Below, piece by piece: positions 58,050 to 64,000 of a stretch of DNA of 64,000 bases (the stretch's first letter is position 1; every line of letters starts with the position of its first letter). Under the pieces are notes generated by a model. The model was given only the letters and a program-made list of their open reading frames with translations, searched no databases and was not told the DNA's origin. This DNA is from Zygnema cylindricum (Eukaryota > Streptophyta > Zygnematophyceae > Zygnematales > Zygnemataceae). The stretch spans positions 1-64,000 of the forward strand of contig JBBHKE010002445.1 of the NCBI GenBank assembly GCA_037447655.1. Direction: 5' to 3'. A program made the translations under genes and the position numbers.

Positions 58050-58137
58050 CATAGTTCAAAAGTAGGTGAAAGTAGGCCCATACAATATACCTATTGTATG
58101 CAAAACCTACAATATGACCTTAAGACCCAATTGTATT
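58050..58137 (-). mobile_element. Family E end fragment, copy E4
   Basis: CATAGTTCAAAAGTAGGTGA followed by GCCCATACAATATACC, matching one end of E2, then lost after about 90 bp. Confidence 0.65.
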
Positions 58138-58139
58138 CA

Positions 58140-58640
58140 GACCATAGTTGTTCAAAACGTATTTTACGCACGTTTTCGAACGAGCGTACAATAAGTAGAA
58201 ACTGGAGAGGTACATTTGAAAAAAAACGTTAATGAATTTTTTTTCCGTACAAATCCGTACATTTTTAAAAAAATGAATTGATCATGTACCGCAGTTTGTA
58301 CGCTTCTTTGTGACTTCTTCGTCAACGGCTTCAACGAAAGTTTACTAACTACTGTCATGGCGTCGGAAATGGCGTCTTCTATGATTTTTCGCGTTCAGCT
58401 GTTCAAGTAATAATGGCGGCTTCTTTTCAAAATTTGAAGAAGACGCCCATACAAAATTTGAACTCACGGCGCTCAAATAGTGTGACGCCGCAACGTCTCT
58501 ATTTGGAAATATTTGTAGACGTCACATTATTTTCCCGTACAATTCATGTACATTCTGTTCGGTTTACTGAACAGAAAGTACGGATACGTGCATCGATTTT
58601 TTTTTGTTAACTACCGTACAGTTTCCGTAAAAAATCTAAC
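58140..58640 (+). repeat. Dispersed repeat N, copy 2
   Basis: Diverged match to 7770-8640; see that copy for shared blocks. No coding frame is conserved. Confidence 0.55.
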
Positions 58641-58940
58641 AGTTACAATATTTTGTTTATTAGTTTCCGTAATATTTCAGTTTCAGCTTACAGTAGACGT
58701 TTTTTTGCGTATTTTTCAAAAGTCACGTACAATACATAGAAACTGGAAAAAAAAAAAAAAACAGTTTCAGTTTACAGTAAACATTTTTTTTTTTATTTTT
58801 AAATGGAGGTTTTGTTTAAATACCTTAATTTTTTTTTACTATTTACTTTAATGCTTATTTGCTTTTAAAAGAGTTTCCTAAGAAAACAAATCAAATATCT
58901 TTCAACATTATATCATAGATTATAATCACGAAAGATGTTA

Positions 58941-58946
<6 letters not shown>

Positions 58947-58992
<46 letters not shown>
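58947..58992 (+). repeat. TA dinucleotide microsatellite
   Basis: About 22 TA repeats with one interruption, 25 bp downstream of exon e of the phosphatase gene, probably intronic. Confidence 0.9.
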
Positions 58993-59005
<13 letters not shown>

Positions 59006-59017
59006 CAAGAGACATAC

Positions 59018-59053
59018 CGCAACAATTAGTCTCCCGGCAGCGATATCCCATGG
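59018..59053 (-). CDS. Phosphatase exon e
   Basis: 36 bp micro-exon, phase 0; acceptor TGTTTACAG, donor GCG then GTATGT. Encodes PWDIAAGRLIVA. Confidence 0.9.
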
Positions 59054-62000
59054 CTGTAAACACAACAAAACTCTCAAAGGCAAAATATTAGTAAAAATCA
59101 CATAAGCATAAAATCAATAAGACACTGTCCATCGTTATCAGAGTCTAATTCGATAACACATTCATTTGAAACAAAAATAACCAATAGAGTAAACATATCA
59201 ACACTACTTCAAGGAGCAAGTTGCATTCCTCCACAGCCCTTTACCCTAAACTGCACATCTCATTCCAATTTTATCCATAATGAAAATTAGAGTTAATAAC
59301 TTTAATTTGATTGCAAGTTTTTCTGGTCTAGAATCATAAGTGTTGTTAATGACACTAATTGAACAAATGGCCCCTAAATAAGCCATGTCATCTGACCATA
59401 ACTTTTTTTATTTCTTATTTTCTAGCAAATTTGAATACCCATTCAACGTTAATAATGCACGTACTCTTTTAGCGATAGAAGGTGTGATATCCTCAATTCA
59501 AATTTTGTATCTTTCCTTAATAGTTTGTTCTTTAATATATTACACACGTGTGACATCTGTCTCCTCTCCCTAATCGGCACTGCCATCACTAAAACTAAAA
59601 CAAAAACAAAAACATAAATTTACACGATCGTGAAACAGAATATCAATCTCTTCTTTCTTAAAAAGACGATTCTCCTCTTTTTTCTGCAGGTTAGAGATAT
59701 CAATAACTTGTACCTTCAGATCGAGTTCAAAAAAAGCTCCCAGCCTCCCAGATGCGACATAACTCATATGCAGAGCCTGCGAAAAACAAAGTCCAAATCT
59801 TTAAAAAAAAAGTATATCTCAAAGATAGGCTATTTCTAATTTTTTTTGGACACAGATATACATAATAACCTCTCAAATATAGGCTATTTTTTTATTTTTC
59901 AGACATAATCTCAATAAACATCTCAGAAAAAGTAAACGAAGGACTGAACCGACGTTTTCAATACCGTTACCACAAATGGAAATCGTACCCACAAACCAGC
60001 GTTTCTAAGTACCATACCGTACCATATCGTGCAACTTACAAAAAACTGTACCGCAAGACCAACAAACCCTGCATTTTTTTTATACCCTTACAATTAACAA
60101 AAAGAGTACACTTGCCCATCGGTATTGTTGTTAATAACACTAATTTGGTTGCGGCAAACACAAAAAATACTGTTCGCGACACTATTTAAGGGAGTGGACT
60201 GAAATCGACCACTTTCCCTACCCTAAATTACTACTATTGACACTAATTTCGCTTTTATATCAATAATTCCATTACACTAATAGCGGTAGGCAGTGTTCTG
60301 TACTGCAGAGTCCAACAAACCTGTGAACAGTTACAGTTAACAGAAACTATACCGCAGAGTCCCCAAAAAACCGTTGCAGCTAACGGAAACAGTACTGCAG
60401 AGCTCCTCAGAACCAATACTTTTAAACACCATTACAAATAATGGACACCGTACTTCATAGCTCCAGAAAATCAGTACTTTTAAACACCATTATAGTTAAC
60501 GGATACCATACAGCAGAGAACAACAAAACCAATACTTTTAGACACCGTTACGGTTGACAGAAACCATTCTGCTCAGCCCCACAAAACCAGCATTATTAGA
60601 AACCGTTACAGCGAACGAAAATCATACTGCAGAAAACCACAAAACAGTACTTCTAAAATCCGTACGAGATAACGGAAAACCGTACCGCGGAGCCCAAAGC
60701 TCGTACAGTTCTCACATGTGTCGACACAGTAGCAATTGAGGAAACCATGGCTGACCGAGTTCCTGACTGTATTCCACATCGCCCCAATAATATTTTAGGG
60801 CTTTTTACAAAAATTGCTGATTAAAACTGAACCAGTTTAAAATAGCGTTAAATCATCTTCCAATACAACTAAAACGTAAAACTATTACATAATGCTGTTT
60901 ATTCCACATCGCCCCAATGATTTTTTCGCTACAAAAATTGCTGAGTAAAACTGAATCAGATTAAAATAGCATTAAAATCATAACCCAATACAACTAAAAC
61001 ATAAAACTAAAACATAATGCTGTTTATTCCCAATTGCCCAAACTTATTCCTATGAAGCAATACGGATAATCACTGCAAAATAGTACATAAATCACATCCA
61101 GAATGTTTTTTTCTTCTCATTACAACTGAAACCAGATAAAAAAACAGCACATTGAATCAGATTCCAACACAATTAAAACGTAATGTTGTTTATTTTCTGA
61201 ACTTCTAAAAATTTAGCATAAAGCAATGAGGATTAAAACATATAGTTTAGAACAGCAATTACAAATAAATAAATGACATCCACAGTGTTGTCTTTCTACT
61301 CATTAATGAAAACAAATCAGTTTAAAACAGCACATTGAATCATATCTCAACAAAATTAAACATAATACTGTTTATCTGCTCAATAGAACAGAATGAGCTT
61401 AAAACAGCCCAGTAAATCACATTGAATATTCTCCAATTCTCAACACATTTTTCCTATTTTTGCCGAAAGAGTTTAAATACTGACTGACATTTCCCATCTA
61501 CGATTTTTTTTTAAAAAGTGTTCGAAAAAGTGCTGGAAAAAGTGTTTGACAAAGTGTTCAAAAAAGTGTTCGAAAAAGTGTTTGAAAAAATGTTTCAACC
61601 GGTGTTTGAAGACGTGTTTGAAAACGTGTTTGAAAACGTGTTTGAAAAATTGTTTGAAAGTGCGTGAAAAAGCGTTTAGATAAGTGTTCGAAAAAGTGTT
61701 CAAAAAAGTGTTTGAAAAAGTGTTTGAAAAAGTGTTCAAAAAAGTGTTCAAAAAAGTCTTCGAAAAAGTGTTCGAAAAATGTTCGAAAAAGTGTTTTAGA
61801 AAATGTTTTTTTTGAAAGTGTTTTTAAAAAAGTCTTTAAAAAAGTGTTTGAAAGTGTTCAAAAAACATCACCTCAGAAGGAAATCCAACAGAAACGGCAG
61901 CGTCACAGAGTTCCGTAACAGGCGACTGAACTGAAATAGAACGTCCGTTTAAAAAAGCCCCTGTCACCCTGTCACACACCCCCCTCAACCTCAAACGAGC

Positions 62001-63132
62001 GACACTATTGGTCAAATGAAACAGACAAACTCTTTCAAAAAACCCTAAGAAAACCTACAAACCCTAAGAAAACGTAAAAACCCTGAAAAACCTAAAAAAA
62101 TCCATAAATCCTCTAAGAATCCCATACAAACCACTTAAAAACAAAATCCTCAAAAAGCTCTTCAATTTTGATTCTTTCGAAGGGAAATACTAAAACTCAG
62201 AATTAACACATTACTTTTCCCTTTTTTGCAATTTTTTTGCAAAAGCGTTGGTATGAAATTGTTAAAAAAAGGAAAAATATAATTTGAATGACAGAATCTG
62301 AATGAAAAAAAAAAATCATCTATAAGGTGAGTAAAACATCCCACAATCTTAAAATTTAAAAACTATGAAATTGCTTCCTAACAATTTACTTTTCCCCTCG
62401 AAAGAAATATCAAATTAATACCTGAAACCATATAAGCCTATCAACACCATGAAGAAAAATCTGGGGATGATGAGATCTATAACATTTTCGTACTTTTTGT
62501 ACAATTTTGTACCAGAAGATGTACCAAAAAATATACCAAAAAAACTACAAAAAAAGGTACAAATCTCAACTAACATCCTAAGAAATTTCACCATAGTATG
62601 GAAATGCTTCAAGTCTGGCAGATTTTAAAGGATACTAAGGATACAAAAGAGGTTAAAGGGTACTAAGGACACAAAAGAGTTTAAATAAGCACATGAAAGA
62701 TTCAAAAATAATAAGGAAAGGAAGAATATTGAAGGATGCTAAAGATTTTAAAGGATACTAAGGATACTACAGATTTAAAAAGATACTAAGGACATAAAAG
62801 AATTTAAAGCATAGTGAGGATACTAAAGATTTTAAAGTAGACTAAGAACACGAAAGATTATAGAGGATGTTAAGGACACGTAATTTTTTAAAGGATAGTA
62901 AAGATTTGAAGGGTACTAGGGACACTAAAGACACAAAAGGATACAAAATATACTAAATATTGTAAAGGATATATGGAAAATAAATGGGATTCAAAAAGAA
63001 AAAAATGAACTTGCCTTCCCCGAAACGTGCACTAAAAAGTTCGTCGTGAAAAGGATCATAAACTACACCCACTTCCATTTGTCCACCATAAGAAACTCCA
63101 ATGGAGACAGTAGAGAAAGGCATGCCTCCTAC
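59018..63132 (-). CDS. Inositol monophosphatase-family protein, five internal exons (partial)
   Basis: Exons in transcript order: 63132-63015, 61960-61872, 60766-60686, 59776-59714, 59053-59018, giving about 129 codons in one frame. Family motifs appear in the expected order: MPFSTVSIGVSYGG, GVVYDPFHDELFSARFG, GAFLNGRSISV across the first junction, VSVGFPSE, RTVRALGSA, ALHMSYVASGRLGAFFELDLK (long, so partly paraphrased), and PWDIAAGRLIVA, which carries the metal-binding WD of this Mg-dependent, lithium-sensitive phosphatase fold. Most members hydrolyse inositol phosphates, histidinol phosphate or related sugars; substrate cannot be read here. The upstream DPxDGTT motif exon and the C-terminal exon were not found in the window. 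Introns are 660-1105 bp; three exon junctions are phase 0. This is the only convincing host gene. Confidence 0.88.
59714..59776 (-). CDS. Phosphatase exon d
   Basis: 63 bp, phase 0 at both ends; acceptor TTTTTCGCAG, donor AAG then GTACAA. Encodes MSYVASGRLGAFFELDLK. Confidence 0.9.
60119..60295 (-). repeat. Decayed TA-MITE-like sequence in intron
   Basis: GTTAATAACACTAATTTGG, ACTATTTAAGGGAGTGGAC and ACACTAATAGCGGTAGGCA echo family K in order, but the termini are degraded. Confidence 0.45.
60296..60685 (-). repeat. Intronic tandem array 1, about 60-bp unit
   Basis: About seven diverged units with AGTACTTTTAAACACC, GTTACAGTTAACGGAAACC and TACTGCAGAGC words. It ends at the donor of exon c. Confidence 0.75.
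60686..60766 (-). CDS. Phosphatase exon c
   Basis: 81 bp, phase 0 at both ends; acceptor AATACAG, donor GCG then GTACGG. Encodes THVRTVRALGSA at its end. The start is less certain because a second AG lies 12-16 bases inside. Confidence 0.75.
60770..61420 (-). repeat. Intronic tandem array 2, about 120-bp unit
   Basis: About five diverged units with TGCTGTTTATTCCACATCGC, AAAACTGAATCAGATTAAAA, and CAATACAACTAAAACATAA words. Confidence 0.75.
61515..61865 (-). repeat. Intronic tandem array 3, 12-bp unit
   Basis: About 28 units of GTGTTTGAAAAA / GTGTTCGAAAAA. The open frames on both strands (61473-61751, 61664-61918) are products of the 12-base periodicity. It ends next to exon b. Confidence 0.92.
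61872..61960 (-). CDS. Phosphatase exon b
   Basis: 89 bp, phase 1 at its start and phase 0 at its end; acceptor GTGACAG, donor GAG then GTGATG. Encodes AFLNGRSISVQSPVTELC and VSVGFPSE. Confidence 0.85.
62040..62115 (-). repeat. Short AACCCTAAGAAAAC-type repeat
   Basis: Several AAACCCTAAGAAAAC words within 75 bp, in the intron between exons a and b. Confidence 0.6.
62620..62975 (-). repeat. Intronic tandem array 4, about 27-bp unit
   Basis: Roughly thirteen diverged units built from TTTAAAGGATACTAAGGACA and CAAAAGA. Confidence 0.8.
63015..63132 (-). CDS. Phosphatase exon a
   Basis: 118 bp. The acceptor is TTTTTTGACAG and the donor reads AAG then GCAAGT, a GC donor. Only this donor keeps frame with exon b and rebuilds the family motif G-A-F-L-N-G; the nearby GT alternative shifts the frame. 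Confidence 0.85.
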
Positions 63133-63156
63133 CTGTCAAAAAAGGGAATATAAAAG

Positions 63157-63159
63157 TAA

Positions 63160-63192
<33 letters not shown>
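63157..63192 (-). repeat. AT dinucleotide microsatellite
   Basis: About 15 AT repeats just upstream of exon a in the preceding intron. Confidence 0.85.
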
Positions 63193-63195
<3 letters not shown>

Positions 63196-63569
63196 CATTT
63201 GGACTCCGAATCAAAATTCGTGTTATTAACAATGTTTAGTACAGTGGCCCATAATGAGCCACATGCCGAAACATTCTTTAGTGTAGTTGATTCTCATAAA
63301 GTGCTAACGCTAATTCACTAACTTTAAAAGTGATGAGCAATGTAGTTTGATTAAACAAACTCGCAACACTAAAACGCCCCTTAATTTTGCCTATTATTTT
63401 TAGTTACAAACAAACCAACAATTATTATGATAACAATACCACGGGATGAAGATAGTGCTCAGATTTTAAATCCCTTGTAGCTTATTTTTCACCTTCTCCC
63501 ACATGCAAGTACTTCTCAATTCATGTCAGCTAATAACAAGAGAATTTACCCAATAAGCATAAATTTTGA

Positions 63570-64000
63570 AAATGGGTGCTCACAAAGTCATCAATAAAGG
63601 TCATCATAAAACAAATTTTTCCATATAATTACTTTTCACAAGGCTTCATATGAATTTTTTTGAATACGGGTACTCGCAAAGTCATCAATAAAGGTCATCA
63701 TAAAACAAATTTTTCCATATAATTACTTTTCACAACTCATATGAAATTTTTTGAATATGGGTACTCGCAAAGTCATCAATAAAGGTCATCATAAAACAAT
63801 TTTTTCCATATAATTACTTTTCACAAGGCTTCATATGAAATTTTTTGAATATGGGTACTCGCAAAGTCATCAATAAAGGTCATCATAAAACAATTTTTTC
63901 CATATAATTACTTTTCACAAGGCTTCATATGAATTTTTTGAATATGGATACTCGCAAAGTCATCAATAAAGGTCACCATAAAACAAATTTTTCCATATAA
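63570..64000 (-). repeat. Tandem array 5, about 93-bp unit, runs off window
   Basis: About 4.5 units with AAAGTCATCAATAAAGGTCA, TTTTTCCATATAATTACTTT and CACAAGGCTTCATATGAA. Units are much less diverged than those of arrays 1, 2 and 4. Presumably in the intron upstream of exon a. Confidence 0.92.

Noticed and set aside
57170-59010. C-terminal exon of the phosphatase
   Set aside because: I looked on the minus strand for the expected Glu-Ala-Gly-Gly region after PWDIAAGRLIVA and did not find a convincing candidate.
61473-61918. Repetitive proteins on both strands (NTF or KKCSK repeats)
   Set aside because: A 12-bp repeat is open in any frame without a stop in the unit; it sits in an intron.

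Overview
This window looks like repeat-dominated nuclear DNA of a plant-type (streptophyte) eukaryote. The evidence is Ty1/copia and Ty3/gypsy LTR retrotransposons whose primer sites match initiator tRNA-Met, many small non-autonomous DNA transposons with intact target-site duplications (TSDs), and one spliced host gene. The species is not identifiable from the sequence. There is no bacterial or viral gene organisation.

Layout. 1-13.9 kb: intergenic DNA with simple repeats, a dispersed repeat here called M, and many MITE-like elements (TA-flanked families F, G, K; 8-bp-TSD hAT-like families E, H1, H2). 13.9-16.1 kb: two solo copia LTRs in tandem, each with a perfect 5-bp TSD. 17.1-22.4 kb: a second M copy, enlarged by E2, then H1e (itself containing hAT-like element P, which contains two K elements and a tandem repeat), then a PIF/Harbinger-like element L1. 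22.4-26.2 kb: truncated elements and GC-rich tandem arrays split by G1. 26.4-34.8 kb: an old H1 half interrupted by hAT-like H2b (perfect 8-bp TSD) and by a degenerate minus-strand Ty3/gypsy element without a reverse transcriptase core. 36.9-43.8 kb: copia element A, complete, 1030-bp LTRs, perfect TSD. 44.3-51.8 kb: copia element B, older, perfect TSD, with a solo LTR nested in gag. 53.1-54.2 kb: another solo LTR. 55.0-56.3 kb: E3 with L3 nested inside. 59.0-64 kb: five minus-strand exons of an inositol monophosphatase-family gene, whose introns are largely made of diverged tandem repeats.

The most notable finding is a 515-bp TRIM element (38884-39398) inserted in copia A. Its two 229-bp LTRs read as identical, it has a GACTG TSD, a tRNA-Met-type primer site and a purine tract. 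Each LTR carries a 71-nt cloverleaf-capable tRNA-like sequence with pol III A and B boxes and a T-run just downstream, an arrangement reminiscent of the 5S-bearing Cassandra TRIMs but with a tRNA. Second, both copia elements prime from the anticodon region of initiator tRNA-Met, so the primer site contains an ATG that is in frame with gag. Third, three TA-flanked MITE families share nearly the same terminus on unrelated cores, suggesting one transposase source in trans; no transposase gene is in the window.

Element names (A-D, E-P) are local labels. All boundaries were read by eye, without any alignment or database search.
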